Source: Salinimonas iocasae (GTDB lineage: Bacteria; Pseudomonadota; Gammaproteobacteria; Enterobacterales; Alteromonadaceae). Taken from it: a DNA stretch of 64,000 bases. The notes below the pieces were generated by a model. The model worked only from the letters and a program-made list of their open reading frames with translations. It did no database searches and had not been told where the DNA came from. The stretch spans positions 2,496,001-2,560,000 of the forward strand of contig NZ_CP039852.1 in the NCBI RefSeq assembly GCF_006228385.1. The letters run 5' to 3'. Below, in pieces: positions 38,144 to 47,317 of the stretch; within the stretch, counting starts at the first letter, position 1, and each line of letters opens with the position of its first letter. The translations under genes and the position numbers were made by a program.

Positions 38144-38173
38144 AAAAAAAAGACCAGCAAAAGCTGGTCTTTA
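38144..38173 (-). terminator. Terminator of the tRNA-Ala/Glu operon
   Basis: AAAGACCAGC-AAAA-GCTGGTCTTT lies 5 bases after the last tRNA-Glu. The run of A at 38144-38151 gives a U tract on the minus-strand transcript. Confidence 0.92.
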
Positions 38174-38177
38174 TTTG

Positions 38178-38253
38178 TGGCGTCCCCTAGGGGATTCGAA
38201 CCCCTGTTACCGCCGTGAAAGGGCGGTGTCCTAGGCCTCTAGACGAAGGGGAC
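38178..38253 (-). tRNA. tRNA-Glu (TTC), copy 4 in transcription order
   Basis: 76 bases on the minus strand with encoded CCA. The acceptor stem is GTCCCCT/AGGGGAC, anticodon loop CTTTCAC (TTC) and T-arm GGTTCGAATCC. It is the last tRNA of the operon, 5 bases before its terminator. Confidence 0.97.
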
Positions 38254-38483
38254 AAAATTTTTGTCAATGTTGCACTGCAACACTAAAATTTTGTAAGGCG
38301 AATTCACTTTAGTGAATGAGCGACCTTAAACCTAAGACGGTCTTGGAAAGCAATGCTTTCGATATCTTCTGTAAAGTGAGGTGAGCCAGTGAACTGAGCG
38401 ACCTTTCTTTCCAGAAATTTCAACGTGAAAGTTTCGCAACCTCCACCTGCTCCACAATTTTAATCGACTGTGGCGCGATAATA

Positions 38484-38559
38484 TGGCGTCCCCTAGGGGA
38501 TTCGAACCCCTGTTACCGCCGTGAAAGGGCGGTGTCCTAGGCCTCTAGACGAAGGGGAC
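38484..38559 (-). tRNA. tRNA-Glu (TTC), copy 3
   Basis: Identical in sequence to the copy at 38178, including CCA. The 306-bp offset between copies shows tandem duplication of tRNA plus spacer. Confidence 0.97.
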
Positions 38560-38790
38560 AAAATTTTTGTCAGTGTTGCACTGCAACACTAAAATTTTGT
38601 AAGGCGGATTCACTTTAGTGAATGAGCGACCTTAAACCTAAGACGGTTTTCGAAAGCAACGCTTTCGATATCTTCTGTAAAGTGAGGTGAGCCAGACAAC
38701 TGAGCGACCTTTTCTTTCCAGAAAATTCAGCATGAAAGTTTTGCAACCTCCACCTGATCCACAGTTTTAATCGACCGTGGCACGATAATA

Positions 38791-38866
38791 TGGCGTCCCC
38801 TAGGGGATTCGAACCCCTGTTACCGCCGTGAAAGGGCGGTGTCCTAGGCCTCTAGACGAAGGGGAC
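38791..38866 (-). tRNA. tRNA-Glu (TTC), copy 2
   Basis: Identical to the other tRNA-Glu genes. Its 5' leader carries the same nested hairpin (ACAAAATTTT...AAAATTTTGT with inner TGTTGCA/TGCAACA) directly at the mature 5' end. Confidence 0.97.
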
Positions 38867-39097
38867 AAAATTTTTGCCAGTGTTGCACTGCAACACTAAA
38901 ATTTTGTAAGGCGAATTCACTTTAGTGAATGAGCGACCTTAAACCTAAGACGGTCTTCGAAAGCAACGCTTTCGAGATTTCCTGTAAAGTGAGGTTAGCC
39001 AGCGGACTGAGCGACCTTTTCTTTTCAGAAATTTCAGCGTGAAAGTTTTGAACCCTCCATCTGAACCACAGTTTTAATCGACTGTGGCGCGATAATA

Positions 39098-39173
39098 TGG
39101 CGTCCCCTAGGGGATTCGAACCCCTGTTACCGCCGTGAAAGGGCGGTGTCCTAGGCCTCTAGACGAAGGGGAC
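39098..39173 (-). tRNA. tRNA-Glu (TTC), copy 1
   Basis: Identical to the other tRNA-Glu genes. Unlike them it lacks the ACAAAATTTT leader hairpin; instead a shorter leader with GAAAGCAACGCTTTC precedes it, separating it from tRNA-Ala. Confidence 0.97.
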
Positions 39174-39397
39174 TGAAAATCTTCTTTCGAAAGCAACGCT
39201 TTCGGGATATTCAGTAAGGCGAATTCACTTTAGTGAATGAACGACCTTAAACCTAAGACGGTTTCAAAAGCAAAGCTTTCGATATTTTCAGTAAGGTAAG
39301 ATAATCCTGCGAACCAGGTGCCCTATCCTTTCAGAAAATGTGGCTAAGGGCTTTTAGCCTTTAACCTGACCCATAGTAAAACCATGAGTAGAAATCT

Positions 39398-39473
<76 letters not shown>

Positions 39474-39523
39474 AATCTGCCAACACATCGTAAAAACGAT
39501 GCTGTTCCGTGACAGCGGGGCGC

Positions 39524-39552
39524 ATTTTAGGCATACCCCACTGCCCTGTCAA
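39524..39552 (-). promoter_or_regulatory. Promoter of the tRNA-Ala/Glu operon
   Basis: On the minus strand TTGACA (39552-39547), a 17-bp spacer and TAAAAT (39529-39524), then a GC-rich discriminator GCGCCCCGC. This is the classical stable-RNA promoter layout, expected to respond to ppGpp and growth rate. It lies about 50 bp before tRNA-Ala. Confidence 0.9.
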
Positions 39553-39570
39553 CGGCTTTTTAGAGATTTT

Positions 39571-40980
39571 TTATGAATTCTCTCTGTTTGCTATAAAAGT
39601 AAGCGCTTTGTCTATTCTCTGGCCAACTTTTTCCTTAGAAATCAAATTCAAAGTTACATCCAGAGAAGGAGAATTACCGCTACCGGTAGTCGCTACGCGC
39701 AGCGGCATACCAACTTTCCCCATTCCGATTTCAAGCATCTCTGCAGTATCGTTAATGGCTTGTTGGATAGTTTCAGGGTTCCAGTCTTCAACCGCCATTA
39801 ATTTATCTTTGACCGTCTCTAATGGCTCTTTTGCCACTGGACGAAGATGTTTTTTTGCAGCCTTTTCGTCAAACTCTGAGAAGTCTTCGTAAAAGTAACG
39901 GCTTATCTGTGCCATTTCCTTCAACGTTTTTACGCGGTCCGCCTGAATAGCAATAACAGCTTCAAGAGCGGGTCCTTTCGCCAGAGCAATGCCCTGTTCA
40001 TTAAAATGCCATTTAGCATGTGAAGCAACTTCGCTGGCAGGCAGCGACTTCATATAATGCTGATTTAGCCAAATCAGTTTTTCAGTATTAAATGCTGAAG
40101 CTGACTGACCAATAGCATCCAAACTGAAGTGCTCAATCATCTCATCCAGCGTGAATATCTCCTGATCGCCATGCGCCCAGCCAAGGCGAACCAGATAGTT
40201 GATCACAGCCTGAGGCAGAAAGCCATCATCACGATATTGCATTACACTGACAGCACCATGGCGTTTAGAAAGCTTTTTGCCATCGTCTCCCAGAATCATA
40301 GACACATGAGCATACTCAGGGACCGGTGCCCCCAGTGCTTCCAGAATATTGATCTGACGCGGCGTATTATTGATATGGTCTTCACCACGCACTACGTGAG
40401 TAATCCCCATATCCCAATCATCTACAACAACACAGAAGTTATAGGTAGGCGTACCATCGCTACGTTGAATGATAAGATCATCTAATTCTGTATTACTGAT
40501 CTCTATTTTTCCGCGAATATGATCATTAATGACCACTTTACCTTCCTGAGGGTTTTTGAAACGAACCACGAAAGATTCACCTTCAGGGTGGTCAGTACGC
40601 TCTCTCCACGTGCCTGGATAGCGGGGCTTTTCACCGCGAGCTTTTTGTTCTTCACGAATTTTGTCCAGCTCTTCAGCGCTCATAAAGCACTTATAGGCCT
40701 TCCCTTCATTCAACAGTTTTTGCACCAGCTCTTTGTAACGATCAAAGCGCTCAGTCTGCAGATAGGGACCTTTATCCCAGGACAACCCAAGCCATTGCAT
40801 ACCATCCAAGATTGCCTGCTTTGCCTGTTCAGTAGAACGTTCTATATCCGTATCTTCGATACGCAGAACAAATTCTCCCCCCTGACTTTTTGCATAAAGC
40901 CATGAATAAAGTGCTGTCCGGGCTCCACCCACATGAAGATATCCGGTGGGGCTTGGCGCAAATCTGGTTACGACCGACAT
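39571..40980 (-). CDS. gltX: Glutamyl-tRNA synthetase
   Basis: A 469-residue class I synthetase charging tRNA-Glu. The HIGH motif is the variant HVGG (16-19) in [15 protein letters not shown], the KMSKS motif is [10 protein letters not shown] (about 237-246), and the C-terminal anticodon-binding domain is complete. It lies directly upstream of the tRNA-Ala/Glu operon on the same strand, so enzyme and substrate genes are neighbours; the tRNA promoter lies just after the gltX stop. The start at 40980 matches the family N-terminus. Confidence 0.96.
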   Translation of the reverse strand: MSVVTRFAPSPTGYLHVGGARTALYSWLYAKSQGGEFVLRIEDTDIERSTEQAKQAILDGMQWLGLSWDKGPYLQTERFDRYKELVQKLLNEGKAYKCFMSAEELDKIREEQKARGEKPRYPGTWRERTDHPEGESFVVRFKNPQEGKVVINDHIRGKIEISNTELDDLIIQRSDGTPTYNFCVVVDDWDMGITHVVRGEDHINNTPRQINILEALGAPVPEYAHVSMILGDDGKKLSKRHGAVSVMQYRDDGFLPQAVINYLVRLGWAHGDQEIFTLDEMIEHFSLDAIGQSASAFNTEKLIWLNQHYMKSLPASEVASHAKWHFNEQGIALAKGPALEAVIAIQADRVKTLKEMAQISRYFYEDFSEFDEKAAKKHLRPVAKEPLETVKDKLMAVEDWNPETIQQAINDTAEMLEIGMGKVGMPLRVATTGSGNSPSLDVTLNLISKEKVGQRIDKALTFIANRENS

Positions 40981-41152
40981 AGTAACTCTCTATAGTAAAG
41001 TCAAAAATATGCGCGCATTCTACCAGCGTTATCAAAAAGTCAAAATACTCCTTTTATGCCTTATATCGTTTGCTTGTCACCAGGAGGTTGGTACTGATTT
41101 CGCTAAGTTGATGACTTTTCATGCAATCAGTTCAACGATAAGAATTTTATTG

Positions 41153-41180
41153 TTGACAGTTTAAATGGCGCCCCTATAAT
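41153..41180 (+). promoter_or_regulatory. Promoter of the tRNA-Val cluster
   Basis: TTGACA (41153-41158), 16-bp spacer, perfect TATAAT (41175-41180), followed by the GC-rich discriminator ACCGCCCC. It lies 40 bp before the first tRNA-Val. This is a strong stable-RNA promoter, probably under stringent control. Confidence 0.93.
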
Positions 41181-41219
41181 ACCGCCCCACTTGCCCAGCA
41201 CGGCAAGTAAGAAGTTAGA

Positions 41220-41295
41220 GGACGCTTAGCTCAGTTGGGAGAGCATCGCCCTTACAAGGCGAGGGTCACTGGTTCAAGTCCAGTAGCGTCCACCA
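41220..41295 (+). tRNA. tRNA-Val (TAC), copy 1
   Basis: 76 bases with encoded CCA. Acceptor stem GGACGCT/AGCGTCC, anticodon loop CTTACAA (TAC). It differs from copies 2 and 3 by a compensated acceptor-stem pair (GGACGCT rather than GGACGTT). Confidence 0.97.
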
Positions 41296-41337
41296 CTCTT
41301 TGAAAATGCTTACAAAGAACTGACTTCAATTGATTAT

Positions 41338-41413
41338 GGACGTTTAGCTCAGTTGGGAGAGCATCGCCCTTACAAGGCGAGGGTCACTGGTTCAAGTCCA
41401 GTAACGTCCACCA
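41338..41413 (+). tRNA. tRNA-Val (TAC), copy 2
   Basis: 76 bases with CCA, acceptor stem GGACGTT/AACGTCC, anticodon TAC. It lies 42 bases after copy 1 in the same transcript. Confidence 0.97.
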
Positions 41414-41471
41414 CTCTTTTTGAGGGTTGGCCAGGATCATTACTCATTAAAGTGCAAACAATCAAAAATTC

Positions 41472-41547
41472 GGACGTTTAGCTCAGTTGGGAGAGCATCG
41501 CCCTTACAAGGCGAGGGTCACTGGTTCAAGTCCAGTAACGTCCACCA
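41472..41547 (+). tRNA. tRNA-Val (TAC), copy 3
   Basis: Identical to copy 2, including CCA. It is the last tRNA of the cluster. No good terminator is visible after it; the nearest hairpin (ACCGGTAG/CTACTGGT, 41606-41624) lacks a T run. Confidence 0.97.
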
Positions 41548-41818
41548 CTCTTCTTTCGAAAATAGCTCGTTTTTATTTCATTACCTTGTTTAAAATTACC
41601 GATAGACCGGTAGGGCCTACTGGTTCAACACGTCGTCTCAAGTCGCAGTAACCATTCCCCCTTACCTAAAACACCCGGTATCGGTTCGTTAAACCAGTAA
41701 TTATTAAATATCCGATATGCACAAGACTATGGACTTTGTCGCTATTTCGCATGAAAAGATAATGCTTTACCTGACAATGCCGATATAGTGGTAATAACAA
41801 AAAGTAGCGGCAACTCCT

Positions 41819-43453
41819 ATGGATAGAATGGCCAGTCAGCGTGTATTGATTATCACTCAAACCCAGCGTCATGTGCGGATGCTTAACGCGCTATTGTCTG
41901 ACTTACACCTTCCTGCTGCTGATATCGCTTTAAATCAGCGGGCGGCCAATGAGTTTCTAAGCTCCAATGCATACACCCTGATTATTTGCATTTGCCAGTC
42001 AGGTGCTTCAAATCCAATTTTTAATACCTGCCTGAGACTTAAAGAGGAAAATCTTATCCCGCCAACTGTGGCGCTTTTGATGATTTCTGATAAAGCAGAC
42101 GCAGAAATAGTTAACGCCATTCTGGATATCCAGCCCGATGACTTTTTAATACACCCGTTTGCACATAATGAAGGCGTTGAGCGTCTCAGCCGATTGCTAC
42201 ACCGAAAGCAGACGTTACAACCCGTCTACCAGTCCGTAGCATCAGGCCTCTATACCCAGGCTTTGAAAGATATTGAAAGTTTGCTTGCTGAAAAATTGCC
42301 TCAGGATATTTATCCGCTGGCTTTAAAACTGAAAGGCGAGCTCCTTGCCAGAAGTGGTAATCTCGAGAGAGCCAAAACATTTTACGAGTCGATACTTTCG
42401 CTGCAAAGCTTCACCTGGGCGCGTACGGGGTTAATTGGTTGTTTGATTGAAATGGAAGCGTTCCCGGATGCTGAGAAGCAAATTTTATCGCTGACACTAC
42501 ACCCTTCTACTGCGATACTTGCATATGATCTTCTGACACTATTGCAACTGCGTTTGAAAGACTACGACAGCGCGTTTGAAGCGACTACGCTGGCCTGTGA
42601 GCTTTCCCCTAACAATGTCTCCCGTCATCGCAACGCTGTCTATATTTCCCGGTTATCCAAAGATTTTGAGGGCACAGTGAACGCAGCCCAAAACCTGCTT
42701 GAGTGCAGTCAGCGCAACGATCAGCAAGATCCTCAGTATTATCTGCTATGTGCCCGCGCCTGTATCGATTTGGCGATGACGACCGACGCTACGCAGACTA
42801 AAGCACTGATTGAACGAAGCCGGCATCTAACGAGACAGGTAGAAGAGCAATTCGCAACAGATGTGGACAACGAAGATCTCATTGTTATCCGCGCGCGGCT
42901 GTATTACTTACAGGATGAGGTCAGTAACGCGCGGGAGCTTTTGAATAATCTTGAGGTATCGTGCTGGCCGGCACAATCCGATGAATCTTTAATTGATAAA
43001 GCAAAAGCACTGCACGAGATTGGTTTACGGCAACACGCACTTAAAATACTGACGTTCTTAGAAAAGCGAAAAAATGGCGATAAAAGTAATGATGTTGTTA
43101 ACGCTTATATTGCGCAACAGAAGCACGACAAAGAACAAATTGAATTTCCACCCCGCGCTTTGAATAATCAGGCCGTAGCTGCCTTCAGGGAGCAGCAGTT
43201 TTCAGAAGCGCTTTCGATACTTCAGCAAGCCTTCAGACTGATGCCAAAGAACCCTGCCATCGCGCTGAACCTGCTTCAGGCTACTTTGCACCAGCTCTCA
43301 CATAATGCTAATGCTGCCACGGTGTCATGGGTGATGCTTAAAAAATGGATTGCTGAGTGCCAGACTGCAATTGAGAACAGCCCACTCAGTGAAGAACAGC
43401 AGACGCGTTATCAGCGTTTACAGGTTGCGATGTCTGCAACGCTTAGCCAGTGA
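41819..43453 (+). CDS. Pseudo-receiver domain protein with TPR repeats
   Basis: A 544-residue cytosolic protein. Residues 8-125 have the receiver fold, but every phosphorylation residue is lost: the acidic pair is T13/Q14, the phosphoacceptor position (canonical LIICD) is I58, and the usual LTKPF lysine is His in DDFLIHPF. The remainder is a series of TPR-like helical hairpins from about 135 to 535 (for example EALSILQQAFRLMPKNPAIALNLLQA). This is the TPR response-regulator architecture seen in Shewanella and Alteromonas relatives. It probably acts as a phosphorylation-independent scaffold. The partner is unknown. Confidence 0.85.
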   Translation: MDRMASQRVLIITQTQRHVRMLNALLSDLHLPAADIALNQRAANEFLSSNAYTLIICICQSGASNPIFNTCLRLKEENLIPPTVALLMISDKADAEIVNAILDIQPDDFLIHPFAHNEGVERLSRLLHRKQTLQPVYQSVASGLYTQALKDIESLLAEKLPQDIYPLALKLKGELLARSGNLERAKTFYESILSLQSFTWARTGLIGCLIEMEAFPDAEKQILSLTLHPSTAILAYDLLTLLQLRLKDYDSAFEATTLACELSPNNVSRHRNAVYISRLSKDFEGTVNAAQNLLECSQRNDQQDPQYYLLCARACIDLAMTTDATQTKALIERSRHLTRQVEEQFATDVDNEDLIVIRARLYYLQDEVSNARELLNNLEVSCWPAQSDESLIDKAKALHEIGLRQHALKILTFLEKRKNGDKSNDVVNAYIAQQKHDKEQIEFPPRALNNQAVAAFREQQFSEALSILQQAFRLMPKNPAIALNLLQATLHQLSHNANAATVSWVMLKKWIAECQTAIENSPLSEEQQTRYQRLQVAMSATLSQ

Positions 43454-43465
43454 ATCTGTCATTGT

Positions 43466-43999
43466 TTAAACGCACTGCGAATAAACCACAACATCTTCGC
43501 TAAATACGCTATCTTCATAGAATTGGCTATGGCTGTAGGTCATACCCAGTTTTTTCATAATAGCGATAGAGTTTTCGTTTTCAGGTAAGGTAACGGCGGA
43601 GAATTTGCTTATTCCGGTACTAGCCAGGCCATCGCGAATGCCCTGAGCGGCTTCCGTGGCATAGCCTTTGCCCCAAAAAGCACGCTTAAATCGCCAACCA
43701 AGCTCAATATTGTCAACTTCAGGGTGAGAGGTAAAAAAACCATAAGGGCGAACAAGGATCCAGCCTATCGGCTCATCTGAATCTTTTAAAATCACTTTCC
43801 AAAGCCCCCACCCCAGCGCCGGATTAGCGTAGGCGGCTAGACGGGGTAAAAATACCGTTTCAATTTCTTCACGGGTAGTTTTAACACCGCCATTCAGGTG
43901 CTTCATTACTTCTTCGTCCTGATCAAGCTCCCATAAAAAGTCAGCTTCATCGGCGGTGATATAAGAAAACTTCAGCCTTTCGGTATCAGCAAATTCCAT
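43466..43999 (-). CDS. GNAT family N-acetyltransferase (RimJ/RimL type)
   Basis: A 177-residue GNAT enzyme with the acetyl-CoA pattern: IELGWRFKRAFWGKGYATEAAQ (motif A, cut here across two phrases), then NENSIAIMKKLGM. It resembles the RimJ/RimL branch that acetylates protein N-termini or small amines; the substrate is unknown. The start at 43999 is preceded by GAGG at a spacing of 6. It is convergent with the TPR gene and 43 bases before moaA in the opposite transcription order (moaA is upstream on the same strand). Confidence 0.87.
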   Translation of the reverse strand: MEFADTERLKFSYITADEADFLWELDQDEEVMKHLNGGVKTTREEIETVFLPRLAAYANPALGWGLWKVILKDSDEPIGWILVRPYGFFTSHPEVDNIELGWRFKRAFWGKGYATEAAQGIRDGLASTGISKFSAVTLPENENSIAIMKKLGMTYSHSQFYEDSVFSEDVVVYSQCV

Positions 44000-44042
44000 G
44001 CTACACCTCTGCATCAACAGGTTGTTATTCTAGCGCAGGTAA

Positions 44043-45011
44043 TTACCCTCCGAGCATAGCCAGATGTTTTGTCGCGCCGGTATGCCCTTCCTGCAAAAAA
44101 TGTGAGACTTTTTTGTCCGCCAGTGATTCGGTAATGAACTGTTTCACCCCTTCAACGTCCCCCTGCGATAAATAAGGACGAAGCTCCAGGCCCTGTTCGC
44201 TGAACAGGCACAAATGTAACTTACCATTAGCAGCGACTCGAAGTCGATTACAACTTTTACAAAAGTCCTTACTATACGGCATGATAAGTCCAATCTGGCC
44301 GGCATAGTCGGGATGAAAAAACTCCTGAGCAGGTCCGGCATCTTTTGCCCGTAACAACGGCTGCCAGCCTTCATTAATCAAGCGCTGGCGAATGGGCTCG
44401 CCAGACACATGCTGGCGGGAAAAGAAGTCATGATGGTCTCCGGTTTCCATCAGCTCGATAAAGCGCAGGGTAACCGGCGTATCTTTAAGCCAGTTCAGGA
44501 AACGAGTGAGTCGGTTGGCATTAAAGTCCTGCAGCAATACTGTATTGATTTTCACCTTAATGCCCGCGCCTACAGCGGTATCAATACCTTTAAGAATCTG
44601 CTGAAGCTTATCCTGGCCGGTAATCGAAGCAAACTGATTGGGATCCAGGCTGTCAATGCTGACATTGACCTGATCAAGTCCGGCGTCAGCCCAGCGGATA
44701 GCATCCTTATAAAGACGGGCCCCGTGAGTGGTTGTAGCAACACGGCGAATCCCGGGTGTATTAGCTGCGTGGTAAATCACATCGCTGAAGTCGCGACGTA
44801 AACTGGGCTCACCACCTGTAATACGCACCTTTGAAGTGCCCATTTGAGCGAATGCGGTAATCAGTGTCTGGATTTCACTAAGCTGCAAAAACGCACTGTT
44901 CGGCGGACCGTCGTAGCCGTCTGGCAGACAGTACTGACAACGAAAGTTACAGGCTTCGGTTATCGATAATCTGAGGTAATGAAAACGCCGACCGTAACTA
45001 TCTTCTAACAA
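44043..45011 (-). CDS. moaA: GTP 3',8-cyclase (molybdenum cofactor biosynthesis)
   Basis: A 322-residue radical-SAM enzyme making the first molybdopterin intermediate from GTP. The N-terminal [4Fe-4S] cysteines are C21, C25, C28 in CNFRCQYC. The second cluster is in CKSCNRLRVAANGKLHLC near the C-terminus, and the terminal Gly-Gly needed for activity is present. The start is TTG at 45011 with a GGGG upstream. No other moa, moe or mog gene is in the window. The next gene downstream is the GNAT enzyme, possibly co-transcribed. Confidence 0.94.
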   Translation of the reverse strand: MLEDSYGRRFHYLRLSITEACNFRCQYCLPDGYDGPPNSAFLQLSEIQTLITAFAQMGTSKVRITGGEPSLRRDFSDVIYHAANTPGIRRVATTTHGARLYKDAIRWADAGLDQVNVSIDSLDPNQFASITGQDKLQQILKGIDTAVGAGIKVKINTVLLQDFNANRLTRFLNWLKDTPVTLRFIELMETGDHHDFFSRQHVSGEPIRQRLINEGWQPLLRAKDAGPAQEFFHPDYAGQIGLIMPYSKDFCKSCNRLRVAANGKLHLCLFSEQGLELRPYLSQGDVEGVKQFITESLADKKVSHFLQEGHTGATKHLAMLGG

Positions 45012-45281
45012 AGTAATACCCCATATTCATTCATTAAACTACTGTGCCACAGATTCACCATGCGGCAAAAGAAAACCCAGCGATGATTTTCCTGTTTCTA
45101 CCTTGTACGCGGGATGAGAACAGAAGATTACTGTTTTATTGAGCCGACAAAAGTGCTCTGACTTTAGCGCACCTGCTTCGCTGGCATTGATTCTGCTTTA
45201 CTCCCGGATACTAAATCACCAGGGGCCGGGGTTTTTATCAATCTTTCAGCCAGTCGTTCATCAGAAAAAGCATACTAATAT

Positions 45282-47252
45282 ATGAAGAGCAGATACATTC
45301 CTACCATAGACGGCCTGCGGGCGCTGGCAGTTTTATCCGTAATGCTGTTTCATCTGGATGCATCATTATTACCCGGTGGCTTTACCGGCGTAGATATCTT
45401 TTTCGTGATTTCAGGTTATGTCGTCGCCCGCTCCCTGGTCAACCATTCCCACAGCCAATTTTACAGTTATATTGTCGCTTTCTACAGACGCCGGGTTGTA
45501 CGGATTTTCCCGGCCTTACTTTTTTGTTTGATTGTAACGTCTGCTATTGTTGTACTTTTTATTCCTCAGGCTTGGCTGAGTAAATCTATATCCGATACGG
45601 GTCTTGCGGCGTTTCTCGGATGGAGCAATATTGCGCTGGCCTCAAACAGTGATACGTATTTTTCCCCGTCGGTTGAGTTTAACCCGTTTGTGCATACCTG
45701 GAGCCTGGGGGTTGAGGAACAGTTTTACGTTATTTTTCCGGTGCTGTTCTATTTTTACCTCAAGGGTAAAACCCGCCTGGCACTTGCCGGGCTGGCCATT
45801 ATCTCATTTGCCTTATCGGTAAATTATAGTCAGACAGACACAAATTCAGCGTATTACCTGTTAACCAGCCGCTTCTGGGAACTGGCTGCCGGCGCCATGC
45901 TGTGCCAGTGGCATGCCAGTAAGCGTTTCCGTGAAGGCGGGAATAGTCTTACAGCTGCTGTTATCGGACTTACCTGTATTTTGCTTGGATTCATCTTCGC
46001 CAGCAAAAGTGCATTTCCCTTTCCGTGGGCACTGCTGCCAGTGGCAGGAACGGTAATCGTTATCCATTATTTTGTTTGTACCACACAACCCGGCGCCCTG
46101 GGTCGGGTTTTCTCTCTGCCTGTTATTCGTTATATCGGCAAAATATCGTATTCGTTGTATTTATGGCACTGGCCGGTATATACATTCTTCCGCTGGTCCG
46201 TGGGACTCCAGACGCCATTGGAGTGGCTACTGGCGGTGGCCATTACCTTCGTCATGGCGATGTTCTCTTATCACATCATCGAGCAGCGCCTGAGTCACGC
46301 TCCGCGAATCGCAGCTATGCGACCAGCCAGAACGGTGGGTGCTGGCCTGGCCGTTATTTTTGTCAGCTTTGCCGGTGCCACTTATGCATTTGATCATCAA
46401 AAACGTCTGAGCCAGAGTGTGACCAGCAACCGGTATGTGTGGTACCCCTATTATTCACATCCTTCTGATGTGACAAAAGGTAACGCTCTGGCCGACAGAA
46501 CCATTTATGTTATTGGCGACTCCCACGCTGGCGCCTATGCAACAATGTTACGAATGCTGGCCGATGAGACCGGAATAAATACACAGATACACAGCCAGGG
46601 TGGCTGCGGCGCGGTTAACATGCGAGAGCCGGTGATGACTGCACAAAGCCGGTGTGCGCAAAAACTGGAAACCTGGCTTTCAGATATAGAGAAAAACGCG
46701 GGTCCGAACGATATTGTGTTTTTCGCTACGCTAAAAGCATACCGTTTAACCAACCAGTATCGCATGTATCCACGCACAAAAGACGAGCTCCAATCTCAAA
46801 TTCGCAGCGAGAGCGCGTTGAAAAAGCGCGACCTTGCTAAAGATGAAAGTATACAAATCGTACAGCGTATGAATCAGGTGACGAGCAACATTCTTACCGA
46901 TGCCCCTAAACCGGTGTTTTCCTATATTCCCTTTCGCTGTAGCGACTGGTTTAATCATACAAATCCTACCTGCGAGGGAGGCCCCTGGCAGGATCGGGAA
47001 CAGATGGAACAGATGCGCAAGCCAGTGATGGAAAACCTGCAAACGCTGCGTGCATCCGTACCCAGTTTAGCGGTCTGGGATCCGCTTCCGGCATTGTGCA
47101 ATCAAACCCGCTGCCCGGTATATGATGGGGAAAAAACCCGTTATTTCGACGGTGACCATTTATCTGCGCATGGCAACCGGCTGCTGTACCCCTCCTTCAG
47201 ACAAGCTGTACTGTCACTGATTGGTGAGGAAAAACTTGCAAGCACAATGTGA
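45282..47252 (+). CDS. OafA/YrhL-type acyltransferase with SGNH domain
   Basis: A 656-residue protein. The N-terminal Acyltransferase_3 domain (1 to about 350, ten or more TM helices) begins YIPTIDGLRALAVLSVMLFH with the catalytic His, and has RRVVRIFPAL and WSLGVEEQFY. The C-terminal periplasmic SGNH domain has IGDSHAGAY (about 410) and the Asp-His of DGDHLSAHG near the end. Such proteins O-acetylate cell-surface polysaccharides (LPS O-antigen, exopolysaccharide). No glycan cluster is adjacent, so the acceptor is unknown. Confidence 0.92.
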   Translation: MKSRYIPTIDGLRALAVLSVMLFHLDASLLPGGFTGVDIFFVISGYVVARSLVNHSHSQFYSYIVAFYRRRVVRIFPALLFCLIVTSAIVVLFIPQAWLSKSISDTGLAAFLGWSNIALASNSDTYFSPSVEFNPFVHTWSLGVEEQFYVIFPVLFYFYLKGKTRLALAGLAIISFALSVNYSQTDTNSAYYLLTSRFWELAAGAMLCQWHASKRFREGGNSLTAAVIGLTCILLGFIFASKSAFPFPWALLPVAGTVIVIHYFVCTTQPGALGRVFSLPVIRYIGKISYSLYLWHWPVYTFFRWSVGLQTPLEWLLAVAITFVMAMFSYHIIEQRLSHAPRIAAMRPARTVGAGLAVIFVSFAGATYAFDHQKRLSQSVTSNRYVWYPYYSHPSDVTKGNALADRTIYVIGDSHAGAYATMLRMLADETGINTQIHSQGGCGAVNMREPVMTAQSRCAQKLETWLSDIEKNAGPNDIVFFATLKAYRLTNQYRMYPRTKDELQSQIRSESALKKRDLAKDESIQIVQRMNQVTSNILTDAPKPVFSYIPFRCSDWFNHTNPTCEGGPWQDREQMEQMRKPVMENLQTLRASVPSLAVWDPLPALCNQTRCPVYDGEKTRYFDGDHLSAHGNRLLYPSFRQAVLSLIGEEKLASTM

Positions 47253-47266
47253 CAAGTAGCGCGGCA

Positions 47267-47290
47267 GGCACATGTACGTTAGCATGTGCC
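47267..47290 (+). terminator. Hairpin after the acyltransferase gene
   Basis: GGCACATG (47267-47274) pairs with CATGTGCC (47283-47290), 14 bases after the stop. A GGTTCATTTT tail gives a weak T tract. It is a probable terminator; the ABC gene starts 27 bases later. Confidence 0.55.
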
Positions 47291-47317
47291 GGTTCATTTT
47301 GCCGATAACGGATTGAC

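Larger units (their letters stand above)
38178..39173 (-). repeat. Tandem tRNA-Glu array with near-identical spacers
   Basis: Three full units of 306, 307 and 307 bp plus a fourth tRNA. The spacers share over 90 percent of bases by eye and each contains three conserved dyads: TGTTGCA/TGCAACA, ATTCACTTTAGTGAAT and GAAAGCAA(C/T)GCTTTC. Such uniformity implies recent unequal exchange or gene conversion. The dyads may guide RNase processing of the polycistronic precursor. Confidence 0.9.

Noticed and set aside
37789..38145. 118-codon plus-strand frame over the tRNA-tail units
   Set aside because: It covers the terminators and tRNA relic of two repeat units, has no ribosome binding site, and its low-complexity product reflects the repeats rather than a protein.
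45012..45281. Molybdenum-cofactor riboswitch before moaA
   Set aside because: The region was read for the expected conserved stems, and none could be recognised by eye.
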